A stretch of 64,000 nt of DNA from Nocardiopsis sp. JB363 (GTDB taxonomy: Bacteria; Actinomycetota; Actinomycetes; Streptosporangiales; Streptosporangiaceae), in NCBI RefSeq assembly GCF_900143625.1, contig NZ_FRFF01000178.1, positions 17,425 through 81,424 on the forward strand, written 5' to 3'. A program made the position numbers and the translations under genes. Shown in pieces: positions 51,582 to 59,459 of the stretch. A model generated the notes under the pieces. It was not told where the DNA came from and made no database searches. It worked only from the letters and a program-made list of their open reading frames with translations. Position 1 is the stretch's first letter. Every line of letters begins with the position of its first letter.

Positions 51582-52616
51582 TCAGCCGGCGCTGATTCCC
51601 TCCGCGCGGTGGGCCATCTCGCGTGCCGCTTCGAGGTAGGCCACCGCACCGGTGGACGTGGGGTCGTAGGTCATGACCGACTGTGCGTAGCTCGGCGCTT
51701 CGGAGACACGGACGCTTCGCGGCACCAGCGTCTTCAGAACCAGATCTCCGAAGTGCGAGCGCACCTCTTCGGCCACCTGTTGGGACAGACGGGTGCGCCC
51801 GTCGTACATCGTCAGCAGGATGGTGCTTATCGACAGCCCGGTGTTCAAATGGGACTTGACCAACTCGACGTTGCGCAGCAACTGACCGAGCCCCTCCAAC
51901 GCGTAGTACTCGCACTGGATCGGGATCATGACCTCGTCGCAGGCGACCATCGCGTTGACCGTCAGCAGGCCCAGCGAGGGCGGACAGTCGATGAGGATGT
52001 AGTCGAGGTCGGTGGTGTCGTAGGCGGCGAAGGCCCGCTTGAGTCGGGCCTCTCGGGCGACGAGCGAGACCAGCTCGATCTCCGCGCCGGCCAGGTCGAT
52101 GGTGGCCGGGGCACACCACAGGTTCGGAATGTCCGGGACCGGTTGGGCGAGCTTACGGATCTCCTCGTCCTCCACCAGGCAGTGGTAGATGGATCGAGTC
52201 TGCGAGTCGCGTTCCATGCCGAGAGCGGTGGAAGCGTTCCCCTGCGGGTCGAGGTCGACCACGAGGACTCGCTGTCCGTGCATGGCGAGGGCAGCGGCGA
52301 TGTTCACCGTCGTGGTGGTCTTACCGACGCCACCCTTCTGGTTGGCGACGCTGATGACGCGACAGGCTTTGGGGCGAGGCCAGACATCTTCGTGTCCTTG
52401 GACCGCCATGGCCGCACGGGCCACCTGCGCTATGGGCGTTTCGGGTGCGACGGCGTGGGCCGCCCCCCACGTTTCACGTGAAACATGGGGCTGGTCCGCC
52501 GCTGGTTCGGCCGATGTTTCACGTGAAACATCGAGCAGATCTCCATAAGCACCCACCGGTGTTTCACGTGAAACGCCGGCGTTGTCGGCTGGATTCTGGG
52601 GCACGAATGAGTTCAC
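51582..52616 (-). CDS. parA: Chromosome-partitioning ATPase ParA
   Basis: 344 aa from GTG 52616, which overlaps the rsmG stop (GTGA). The deviant Walker A is KGGVGKTTTT (94-103), Walker B region DLDYILIDCPPSLGLL, and VDLDPQGNASTALG. Residues 1-80 are a non-conserved extension in which three parS sites are translated as VSRET at 15-19, 30-34 and 45-49. A shorter start at the ATG encoding MAVQGHED (residue 70) is possible, which would leave those parS sites untranslated. The overlap with rsmG favours the long form. Confidence 0.95.
   Translation of the reverse strand: MNSFVPQNPADNAGVSRETPVGAYGDLLDVSRETSAEPAADQPHVSRETWGAAHAVAPETPIAQVARAAMAVQGHEDVWPRPKACRVISVANQKGGVGKTTTTVNIAAALAMHGQRVLVVDLDPQGNASTALGMERDSQTRSIYHCLVEDEEIRKLAQPVPDIPNLWCAPATIDLAGAEIELVSLVAREARLKRAFAAYDTTDLDYILIDCPPSLGLLTVNAMVACDEVMIPIQCEYYALEGLGQLLRNVELVKSHLNTGLSISTILLTMYDGRTRLSQQVAEEVRSHFGDLVLKTLVPRSVRVSEAPSYAQSVMTYDPTSTGAVAYLEAAREMAHRAEGISAG
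52470..52485. promoter_or_regulatory. parS-type site 5, in the parA N-terminal codons
   Basis: CGTTTCACGTGAAACA, 15 of 16 matches. Codons read VSRET in parA. Confidence 0.85.
52515..52530. promoter_or_regulatory. parS site 6, in the parA N-terminal codons
   Basis: Perfect TGTTTCACGTGAAACA, exactly 45 bp from sites 5 and 7. Confidence 0.95.
52560..52575. promoter_or_regulatory. parS-type site 7, in the parA N-terminal codons
   Basis: TGTTTCACGTGAAACG, 15 of 16 matches, 45 bp from site 6. Confidence 0.85.
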
Positions 52617-53344
52617 CTCTTCCGTCCGCGCTTCTTCTTGTCGTCCCGCCTCTTCTTCTGTGAACCTCCGGCGGGGGACGGGCCACCGTCGGATGTCACC
52701 GTGACGCGAACGACCGTGGTAGCGGGATCGACTTTACCCCGCCCCACCCTGATCACATCGCAGACGCTAGGCCGCAGTTTCGAAACGTCTTGCTTCGCCT
52801 CCGCGAGCTCAGCCTCCGCCTGCTCTCCCTTGAGAGCCAACAGACTGCCCTGCTTGCGCAACAGGGGCAATGACCAACCCGCCAGACGTGACAGTGGAGC
52901 GACCGCACGAGCGGTGACGAAATCCGTGTACAACTCGCCATGGACCTCCTCCGCACGCCCTCGACGCACCGTCACGTTGTCCAGACCGAGCAGCTCGACG
53001 GCTTCGTCCAGGAAGACCGTCCTTCGCAGCAGGGGTTCCAGGAGGGTCATCCGAATATCGGGGCGCAACAGCCCGAGCACCAACCCGGGCAGTCCCGCAC
53101 CCGAGCCGACATCGACCACCTCCGCCCCTTCCGGAAGCAGCTCCTCAACGACAGCGCAGTTGATGAGGTGCCGCTCCCAAAGACGCGGCACCTCGCGCGG
53201 GCCGATCAGCCCTCGACGCACGCCATCGTCGGCGAGCAGTTCCGCAAAACGGATCGCCACGGGCAGGCTGTCGCCGAACACCTCCTTCGCTCGCGAAGAG
53301 GGTGCGGGGAGCGTAGCGCCGGTCTCCTCAGCGCCCGAGGTCAT
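52613..53344 (-). CDS. rsmG: 16S rRNA (guanine-527-N7) methyltransferase RsmG
   Basis: 243 aa. SAM-binding core AEVVDVGSGAGLPGLVLGLLRPD, TLLEPLLRRTVFLDEAVELLGL and FVTARAVAPLSRLAGWSLPLL. N-terminal helix with LIGPREVPRLWERHLINC. The C-terminus has a Lys/Arg-rich tail (KKRRDDKKKRGRKR). ATG 53344 has AGGTGG 6 nt upstream. The stop overlaps the parA start by four bases. Confidence 0.96.
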   Translation of the reverse strand: MTSGAEETGATLPAPSSRAKEVFGDSLPVAIRFAELLADDGVRRGLIGPREVPRLWERHLINCAVVEELLPEGAEVVDVGSGAGLPGLVLGLLRPDIRMTLLEPLLRRTVFLDEAVELLGLDNVTVRRGRAEEVHGELYTDFVTARAVAPLSRLAGWSLPLLRKQGSLLALKGEQAEAELAEAKQDVSKLRPSVCDVIRVGRGKVDPATTVVRVTVTSDGGPSPAGGSQKKRRDDKKKRGRKR

Positions 53345-53584
53345 CGGTCACCACCTGTCGGAACTCGTCCATCGTCACTTCCATGAACCATCGGGTCGCC
53401 ATGTCGACCTGTCCACAGGTCGACGGCGAGTGGAACGCACGGGGGATCACGGCAGTCCGCGCGTACGGGGCTCTCCCACCGACGGGTCGCGCGGTGCGCG
53501 GATCGGGGTCGTCCTCGCACTGCCGAGGGCGGGACAACTCGTGGGGAAGGCCCCGGGGACGATCCTATGTGTGAGGCGCCCCCT

Positions 53585-53600
53585 GGTTTCACGTGAAACA
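53585..53600. promoter_or_regulatory. parS-type site 8
   Basis: GGTTTCACGTGAAACA, 15 of 16 matches. Confidence 0.85.
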
Positions 53601-53703
53601 CATCCCCGCGATTCCCCGTCCCACACAAGAATGCCACCGCGCCCATCCCCCAGGAGAAGCGGCATCCGAGGGGAGTCCCGGGCGCCCGACCCCGGACATA
53701 CGT

Positions 53704-53737
53704 CGGGGGCGGTGTTTCACGTGAAACACCGCCCCCG
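53704..53737. promoter_or_regulatory. parS site 9 inside a 34-bp perfect palindrome
   Basis: Perfect parS at 53713-53728 flanked by CGGGGGCGG and CCGCCCCCG. It lies 17 bp after the jag stop, so its RNA hairpin could terminate the yidC-jag transcript. Confidence 0.9.
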
Positions 53738-53753
53738 AAGATGCTGCTTCCGG

Positions 53754-54278
53754 TCAGTCCGCCGGACGCGCCACCACGTAACGGTTGGGCTCCTCGCCCT
53801 CCGATTCGCTGCGCAGACCGGCCGCCGCGACCGCGTCGTGCACGACCTTGCGCTCGAACGGCGTCATCGGCTCCAGCGAATAGGACTCGCCGGATTCCTT
53901 GACCTTGTTCGCCGCGTCGGTACCGATCTGGAAGAGCACCTTGCGGCGCCCCTCCCGGTAGCCACCGATGTCCAGCATGAGTCGGCTGCGCTCGCCGGTC
54001 GCCCGGTGAACCGCGAGGCGGGTCAACTCCTGGAGAGCCTCCAGGACCTCACCTTCCTCACCGACCAGTTCCTCCAGGGTGCTGCCGACGACCGAGACCA
54101 TCGCGCGGTCGCCTTCGACGTCCATGTCGATGTCGCCGTCGAAGTCCGCGATGTCGAGGAGACCCTCGATGTAGTCCGCGGCGATGTCGCCCTCGTTCTC
54201 CAAGGCCTCGATGTCGATTCCGACCTCCGGTGCATCGGCCACCGCTACGCCGCCGTTCTCTTCCTCGCTACGTCCCAC
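53754..54278 (-). CDS. jag: Jag/KhpB-type R3H RNA-binding protein
   Basis: 174 aa. Acidic N-terminus (SEEENGGVAVADAPEVGIDIE), KH-like segment (AMVSVVGSTLEELVGEEGEVLEALQELTRLAV), then an R3H domain (LDIGGYREGRRKVL, EPMTPFERKVVHDAVA). It lies downstream of yidC as usual. The N-terminal Jag_N domain of Firmicutes is absent, as in other actinobacteria. GTG 54278. Role in RNA binding and cell division/elongation is known in other phyla only. Confidence 0.92.
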   Translation of the reverse strand: MGRSEEENGGVAVADAPEVGIDIEALENEGDIAADYIEGLLDIADFDGDIDMDVEGDRAMVSVVGSTLEELVGEEGEVLEALQELTRLAVHRATGERSRLMLDIGGYREGRRKVLFQIGTDAANKVKESGESYSLEPMTPFERKVVHDAVAAAGLRSESEGEEPNRYVVARPAD

Positions 54279-54386
54279 AGCGTTCCCGTCTCCTCATATC
54301 CGTCGGTCCCTGGCCGTCGTACGCCTCAGGGGCATTGTCGCCTGCGCACTCGAAAGTCGCCGCGGCCGACACGAAACAGGGAAGCC

Positions 54387-55328
54387 CTAGTTGGACCCAC
54401 CGCTGCGCTTGGAGCGCGTCTGCTTCTTCGGCTGCTTGCGTTCGATCTTAGGCTCTTCCGTCGGCTCCGGAGCGGTTTCGGAGGCCTTCTTACGCCCGAG
54501 CATGCCCTTGGCCGAGCCCTTGGAGGAGGTCCCCTGCTTCGCGGCCGGCGCGGCCTCGCCCGGGGCCGGCTGGTTCCGGTACAGGAAGTGCTGCTGCACC
54601 ATGGTCCACACGTTGGAGGTCACCCAGTAGACGAGAACACCGACCGGCATCATGAGACCGAAGAGCCCGAAGAGGGGCGCCATGTACATCATGATCTTCT
54701 GGGTCTGCATCATCGGGTTGTCGGGCTGCTGCGCGATGCTCCGCTTGATGCTCTGACGCATGGTCAGGAACGTCGTCGTGCCCATGAGCACACAGGCGAT
54801 GGCGATGACGATCTTCGCCATGAGGGGGTCGGAGGCCCCCAGCGCCTGAAGGTCCTCGGGCGAAGTGTTGAACTGGGCCGCGATGGGCGCGTGGAAGATC
54901 AGCGCCTCACGAGCGCTGTTGACCAGCTCCTCCGTGAAGCCGAACTGCACCTTGCCCTCGGCAACGCCGCGCAGCACGCTGAACAGGGAAAAGAACACCG
55001 GCATCTGGAGCAGAAGCGGGAGGCAGCCCATAATCGGGTTGGTGCCGCTCTCCTGGTACAGCTTCATCGACTCCCGCTGGAGTCGCTCCTTGTCGTGCTT
55101 GTAGCGCTCCCGAAGCTTGGCGATCTTCGGTTGCACTTCCTGCATCTTGCGCTGCGTGTTCATCTGTTTGACGAACAGCGGCACCATCAGGAGACGCATG
55201 CTGCAGGTGAGCAGCACGATGGACAGGCCCCAGGCCCACCCACTGTCAGGGTTCAGGCCGACGATAGCCAGACCCGAATGGATCCAGACCAATACGTGGC
55301 CGATGATGTTGTAAAGCCAGTCGAGCAC
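54387..55328 (-). CDS. yidC: Membrane protein insertase YidC
   Basis: 313 aa, short actinobacterial form without the large periplasmic domain. Five spans: LYNIIGHVLVWIHSGLAIVG, WGLSIVLLTCSMRLLMVPLFVKQM (with the hydrophilic-groove Arg), GCLPLLLQMPVFFSLFSVLRGV, IVIAIACVLMGTTTFLTM and GLMMPVGVLVYWVTSNVWTMVQQ. A Lys-rich C-terminal tail can contact the ribosome. GTG 55328 has GAGGAG 7 nt upstream. Confidence 0.96.
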   Translation of the reverse strand: MLDWLYNIIGHVLVWIHSGLAIVGLNPDSGWAWGLSIVLLTCSMRLLMVPLFVKQMNTQRKMQEVQPKIAKLRERYKHDKERLQRESMKLYQESGTNPIMGCLPLLLQMPVFFSLFSVLRGVAEGKVQFGFTEELVNSAREALIFHAPIAAQFNTSPEDLQALGASDPLMAKIVIAIACVLMGTTTFLTMRQSIKRSIAQQPDNPMMQTQKIMMYMAPLFGLFGLMMPVGVLVYWVTSNVWTMVQQHFLYRNQPAPGEAAPAAKQGTSSKGSAKGMLGRKKASETAPEPTEEPKIERKQPKKQTRSKRSGGSN

Positions 55329-55356
55329 CGGCCAACTCCTCGGTGATTCGGTTCAG

Positions 55357-55683
55357 CTACTGGTCCCCGGAAGCGGTGCCGGTCTGCCCGGTTCCGCCCG
55401 TAGACTCCTCGGACTCCTCGTTCCGGCGCCCTCGGGGCGGCGGAACCGGATCGAGTCCTCCGGGGTTGAAGGGATGACAACGGGCGATACGCCTGACGGC
55501 GAGCCACCACCCGTACAACGCTCCGTGCACACGCAACGCCTCGACGGCGTACGCACTGCACGAAGGATAGAAGCGACAGACCGGTGGAAAGAGCGGGCTG
55601 ATGAAACGTTGGTACCCGCGGATCGGCAGGATCCACAGCCGTGCGAACGCCGTCGCTCTGTGCTCGGTCATCGGCTCGTCCAC
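55357..55683 (-). CDS. yidD: Membrane protein insertion efficiency factor YidD
   Basis: 108 aa. Family signature IRGYQRFISPLFPPVCRFYPSCSAYAVEALRVHG, then RIARCHPFNPGGLDPVP. Conserved cysteines are in RFYPSCSAYA and RCHPF. A Glu/Gly-rich tail follows. GTG 55683 overlaps the 3' end of rnpA by 16 bp. An internal ATG four codons later is an alternative start. Confidence 0.95.
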   Translation of the reverse strand: MDEPMTEHRATAFARLWILPIRGYQRFISPLFPPVCRFYPSCSAYAVEALRVHGALYGWWLAVRRIARCHPFNPGGLDPVPPPRGRRNEESEESTGGTGQTGTASGDQ

Positions 55684-56156
55684 CGTTCTGCGCCCTCGTC
55701 GGGGCGGCGGTTCCCGTCTGTTCCTCTGATCGCCGTCCCACCCTTGGCGGGCTTTCGCCCACCACGGGCACTCCGGCCTCGCGAGGCGCCACGGGGTCGC
55801 TGAACCGTGGCGATCGCGCTGTCGAGTTGTACCGCCAGGTCCTCCTGGCGCAACTGGGCGGCGAGAGGTTTGGCACGTACTACCAGAAGGCTACCGTTTG
55901 GCAGAACGCCCAATCGTTCCCGCATCACGTGACGGAGTCTGCGCTGGACACGCTTGCGGACCACCGCTCCCCCGACCGCCTTGCTCACGATGAAACCGAT
56001 CCGGGGCGGTTCCGCCGTGTCGGAGGCCTCCACGGAGTCGGACCGCTTCGGGGCGAGATAGACCACGCCCAGAGCATCGCGCGAAGCGCGCCGCCCCGAA
56101 CGCATGACCGTTCCGAACTCGGAGCTGTGACGCATCCTGTTCCGCGGCGACAACAT
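55668..56156 (-). CDS. rnpA: Ribonuclease P protein component
   Basis: 162 aa, longer than the usual ~120 because of a basic Gly/Arg-rich tail that overlaps yidD. RNA-binding motif VRKRVQRRLRHVMRERLG and the N-terminal MLSPRNRMRHSSEFGTVMRSGRR. ATG 56156 has CGGAGGA upstream and is preferred to a start 11 codons earlier. Confidence 0.96.
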   Translation of the reverse strand: MLSPRNRMRHSSEFGTVMRSGRRASRDALGVVYLAPKRSDSVEASDTAEPPRIGFIVSKAVGGAVVRKRVQRRLRHVMRERLGVLPNGSLLVVRAKPLAAQLRQEDLAVQLDSAIATVQRPRGASRGRSARGGRKPAKGGTAIRGTDGNRRPDEGAERWTSR

Positions 56157-56230
56157 CGGCGTTCCTCCGGGAGAGGGGTACGGCACCACCGGGCCTCACG
56201 CTGGGAACGACCGGTGTGCCACACGACAAA

Positions 56231-56262
56231 GGGACCGGCCGGCGAGAAGGCCGGACGGTCCC
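56231..56262 (-). terminator. Hairpin between rpmH and rnpA
   Basis: GGGACCG/CGGTCCC outer arms with an inner CCGGC/GCCGG pairing. It may attenuate so that rpmH is made in excess of rnpA. Confidence 0.5.
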
Positions 56263-56287
56263 AGTGAAGACTTGAGGCTTCGCGTGG

Positions 56288-56431
56288 CTAGTGGGCCACC
56301 GTCAGCGCGGCGCGTCCCTTACGACGACGCGAGGCGATGATGGCGCGACCGGCGCGCGTACGCATGCGCAGCCGGAAGCCGTGGACCTTCGCGCGACGCC
56401 GGTTGTTCGGCTGAAACGTACGCTTGCTCAC
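56288..56431 (-). CDS. rpmH: 50S ribosomal protein bL34
   Basis: 47 aa read directly from the minus strand: MSKRTFQPNNRRRAKVHGFR continuing with LRMRTRAGRAIIASRRRKGR and ending ALTVAH. GTG 56431 and TAG 56288. TGGAG lies 6 nt upstream. First gene of the rpmH-rnpA-yidD-yidC-jag-rsmG-parAB run, divergent from dnaA. Confidence 0.97.
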   Translation of the reverse strand: MSKRTFQPNNRRRAKVHGFRLRMRTRAGRAIIASRRRKGRAALTVAH

Positions 56432-57185
56432 TACTGGCTCCAGGGGCGTGTCAGGAAAATGCTACGACGACCCCCCATGGTATGCGGGGCCTTACAGTGC
56501 GTTGGCCGTGGCCGCGACGTCGTGTGGATGCACACACACGAGCGCAGGCAGAATCAACGGCATAAGCATATAAGAAGATACGACCTGGTCGGGGCGGGGT
56601 CAAATCAGACCCGTCCTCGTCGGTCCACATCCGTGTGTGCGGGGGCGTCGAGGACGGTGTCGGTCACCACTGAGGACAGGCTACCCGAGCCCCTGTGGAC
56701 AAGTGGCCGTCCACAAGGCGTGAGGGTTCCACAGCGGGCGAGGTCTGTGGATAACCTCAGCCTGTGGATAACTTACCGGCGGCACCCTTCGCGCCCCCGA
56801 AAAAACCGCGAACAGGCGCTGCACACACCATCTGACCTGCAAATTGTGGATAACTTCCGGCTGTGCACGGCCGACTGTCATCCTGTGGATAAACCTGTGC
56901 ACAACGTGTGGACAACCGGCAGAACCTGTGGATACCCGGAGGTAGTCAAAGCCTTGGTGACTCAACATCGATCGAGTTGTCCACAGGGTGGTTCCGGACG
57001 AGAAGTCCGATTCTCCAGCGGAGGTGCTGCCCCGGCACCTCCCCCAGGGGAGGACAATGGAAGCCGTGGCCCCCGGCCCACTCGCGGAAGTGACACGGAA
57101 CACCCTCTTTCCCGTCCCCTCAACGCCTCCGATAACCCACCCGAACAGATTCGCACCGAAGGGACAGCAACCATGGCAGGTCACC
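56432..57185. promoter_or_regulatory. rpmH-dnaA intergenic region with DnaA-box cluster
   Basis: Perfect boxes (TGTGGATAA) at 56746, 56763, 56845 and 56884. TTGTCCACA-type boxes at 56694, 56907 (both on the minus strand) and 56977. TGTGGATAC at 56927. Divergent promoters of rpmH and dnaA must lie here. Probably mediates dnaA autoregulation and may act with the dnaA-dnaN gap as a bipartite origin. Confidence 0.75.
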
Positions 57186-57193
57186 TTGGCTGA
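57173..57193 (+). other. Six-codon mini-ORF overlapping the dnaA start
   Basis: ATG at 57173 encodes MAGHLG and stops with TGA at 57191-57193, past the dnaA TTG at 57186 in another frame. AAGGGA lies about 9 nt before this ATG, whereas the TTG has only AGGT at 6 nt. Could couple or throttle dnaA translation. Confidence 0.45.
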
Positions 57194-59243
57194 CGCACAG
57201 GTCAACCTCGCAATGGTCTGGTCGAGCGTGTTGGACGGGATCGACAACGACGCCCTCCCCGCGCACCAGCGCGCCTGGCTGCCTCAAACCCGTCCGCTGG
57301 GCCTGATCGAGGACACCGCACTGATCGCGGCGCCCAACGAGTTCACGAAGAAGGTCTTGGAGAGTCGTCTCTACCCGGCGATCAGCAAGGCGCTCTCCGC
57401 GCACCTGGGACGGGAGATCCGGGTCGCGGTGACCGTCGACCCCACCGCCGTGCCCACTCCGCCCCCGACCCCGTCTCCCCCGGGCCCCTATGGCGGCCCG
57501 AGCGGGTTTCCCACCGGGCGGGACCAGGCCCCGAACGCACCCGGGCCCCTGCCGTCGAACCCGAACCCGCAACAGGGACCGCCGTCGTACCAGGAGCCAC
57601 GCGGACAGCACGCGCGGCCGGCCGCACCGCATCCGGCCGAGGCCCTGGGCGCCCACACCCCCATCCAGGACACCGGGCAGGCGGACCTGCTCGGCACGGA
57701 TCAGCCGTACGGGGGGCGGCCGTACCAGCCCGCGCCCGACGCCTGGCCGATCACCGCTCCCACCGTCGAACCACCGCACGGGGAGTACCCGGCGCAGCAC
57801 CCGGGCGCGCCTCGGACCACACCCGAGCCCGGTTCCCCTCCCCCGGCCGCTCACCCCGAGCCCGCGCCCGAGGACCGGCGGCCCGAGCCGGCCGCCGAGC
57901 CCCCCGCGTCCTGGGGTTCCTCCCGCGGTTGGCCCACCCAGGAACAGCTGTGGCAACAGCAGGGATGGGGCGAAACGGGCTGGGACCGACCGAATCGTTG
58001 GGAGACCCCGGCACAGGAGGCCCCCGCCGCCCCCGGGCCGGCCGAGGCCCCCGCACCGACGGATCCCGAAACGGGCCCCTCCGCGTCTCCGCGGCTCGCG
58101 GGAGGCGCTGAGGGACGTATCGGCTCGGCCCCCGTACCGGCCGAAAGAGACCGCACCGTCTCCCCCACCTCGCCGCCCGGACGGTCCCCCGAGATCTCCC
58201 CGGGCGACTACGCACGTCTGAATCCGAAGTACACCTTCGACACGTTCGTCATAGGTTCCAGCAACCGGTTCGCGCACGCGGCGTCGGTGGCCGCGGCCGA
58301 AGCTCCGGCAAAGGCGTACAACCCGCTGTTCATCCACGGCGGGTCCGGGCTGGGCAAGACCCACCTGCTGCACGCCATCGGCCACTACACCCACCGGCTC
58401 TACGAGGGCTCACGGGTGCGCTACGTCAGCTCCGAGGAGTTCACCAACGAGTTCATCAACTCGATCCGGGACGGCAAGGCGGACGGTTTCCGGCGCCGGT
58501 ACCGGGACGTCGACGTTCTGTTGGTGGACGACATCCAGTTCCTGGAGAACAAGGAGCAGACGCAGGAGGAGTTCTTCCACACCTTCAACACGCTGCACAA
58601 CTCCGACAAACAGATCGTCATCTCCAGTGACCGTCCGCCCAAACAGCTGACGACGCTGGAAGACCGGATGCGCAGCCGGTTCGAGTGGGGGCTGCTCACC
58701 GACGTCCAGCCACCCGAGTTGGAGACGCGCATCGCCATCCTGCGGAAGAAGGCCGCGCAGGAGGGGCTGGCCGCACCACCGGAGGTGCTGGAGTTCATCG
58801 CCAGCAAGATCTCGACCAACATCCGCGAACTCGAAGGCGCGCTGATCCGCGTCACCGCGTTCGCCAGCCTCAACCGGCAGTCGGTCGACCTGGACCTCAC
58901 CGGGCAGGTGCTACGGGACCTGGTGCCCAACAGCGAGGTCCCCGAGATCACGGCGAGCTCGATCATGTCCCAGACCGCCGCCTACTTCGGGTTGAGCCTG
59001 GAGGACCTGTGCGGAACCTCGCGTTCGCGGGTGCTGGTGACGGCCCGACAGATCGCGATGTACCTGTGCCGTGAGCTGACCGACCTCTCCCTGCCCAAGA
59101 TCGGCCAGCAGTTCGGCCGGGACCACACCACCGTCATGCACGCCGACCGCAAGGTCCGTGCCCTGATGGCCGAGCGCCGCTCGATCTACAACCAGGTGCA
59201 CGAGCTCACCAGCCGGATCAAGGACCAGCCCTCGCTGACCTGA
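57186..59243 (+). CDS. dnaA: Chromosomal replication initiator DnaA
   Basis: 685 aa, long for the family because domain II (about 90-340) is an expanded Pro/Gly/Gln/Glu-rich linker. Domain I is VNLAMVWSSVLDGIDN. The AAA+ domain III starts at LNPKYTFDTFVIGSSNRFAHA, with Walker A GGSGLGKT (385-392) and Walker B VDVLLVDDIQFLEN. Domain IV has the DNA-binding GRDHTTVMHADRKVRALM. TTG 57186 is chosen because it aligns the N-terminus (MADAQVNLAMVWSSVL) with Streptomyces DnaA. No in-frame ATG or GTG is better placed. Expression probably depends on surrounding DnaA boxes. Confidence 0.96.
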   Translation: MADAQVNLAMVWSSVLDGIDNDALPAHQRAWLPQTRPLGLIEDTALIAAPNEFTKKVLESRLYPAISKALSAHLGREIRVAVTVDPTAVPTPPPTPSPPGPYGGPSGFPTGRDQAPNAPGPLPSNPNPQQGPPSYQEPRGQHARPAAPHPAEALGAHTPIQDTGQADLLGTDQPYGGRPYQPAPDAWPITAPTVEPPHGEYPAQHPGAPRTTPEPGSPPPAAHPEPAPEDRRPEPAAEPPASWGSSRGWPTQEQLWQQQGWGETGWDRPNRWETPAQEAPAAPGPAEAPAPTDPETGPSASPRLAGGAEGRIGSAPVPAERDRTVSPTSPPGRSPEISPGDYARLNPKYTFDTFVIGSSNRFAHAASVAAAEAPAKAYNPLFIHGGSGLGKTHLLHAIGHYTHRLYEGSRVRYVSSEEFTNEFINSIRDGKADGFRRRYRDVDVLLVDDIQFLENKEQTQEEFFHTFNTLHNSDKQIVISSDRPPKQLTTLEDRMRSRFEWGLLTDVQPPELETRIAILRKKAAQEGLAAPPEVLEFIASKISTNIRELEGALIRVTAFASLNRQSVDLDLTGQVLRDLVPNSEVPEITASSIMSQTAAYFGLSLEDLCGTSRSRVLVTARQIAMYLCRELTDLSLPKIGQQFGRDHTTVMHADRKVRALMAERRSIYNQVHELTSRIKDQPSLT

Positions 59244-59285
59244 CGGTTCGGTGACGTGTCGACAAGTGGACACGTACAGGAGGAG

Positions 59286-59320
59286 AGAAGAGGGGTGCCG
59301 TCGGACGGCACCCCTCTTCT
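59286..59320 (+). terminator. Terminator of dnaA
   Basis: Perfect 17-bp arms AGAAGAGGGGTGCCGTC/GACGGCACCCCTCTTCT around a minimal loop, 43 bp after the stop. Confidence 0.8.
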
Positions 59321-59359
59321 CCTGTCCGGTCCCGTGCCCCTCGGCCTTCCCCGTTCCTC

Positions 59360-59412
59360 CGTCGGTCGACCTGTCGACGGGTCGGTTCGTCGATGGATCG
59401 ATGAGTCGACCT
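59360..59412. repeat. GTCGAC-type repeat cluster downstream of dnaA
   Basis: GGTCGACCTGTCGACGGGTC followed by TCGTCGATGGATCGATGAGTCGACC: three GTCGAC cores and two near-copies in about 50 bp. A further TGTCGACA is at 59258. Confidence 0.55.
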
Positions 59413-59459
59413 CGCGGGTCCCCCCGCGCAGGTCGCGGCGCACGGAGCTGTGCTGTCCG

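Larger units (their letters stand above)
53345..53753. other. 409-bp gap between rsmG and jag
   Basis: No gene seen. Contains two parS-type sites and a perfect inverted repeat with 10-bp arms GTCGACCTGT (53403-53412) and ACAGGTCGAC (53415-53424). The latter belongs to the GTCGAC palindrome family and lies in the rsmG leader, 59-80 bp before its start. Confidence 0.6.

Noticed and set aside
53341..53646. Short coding frames running through parS sites between rsmG and jag
   Set aside because: They only reflect the parS palindrome translated as CFT/VSRET/FHVKH-like peptides. No start signals.
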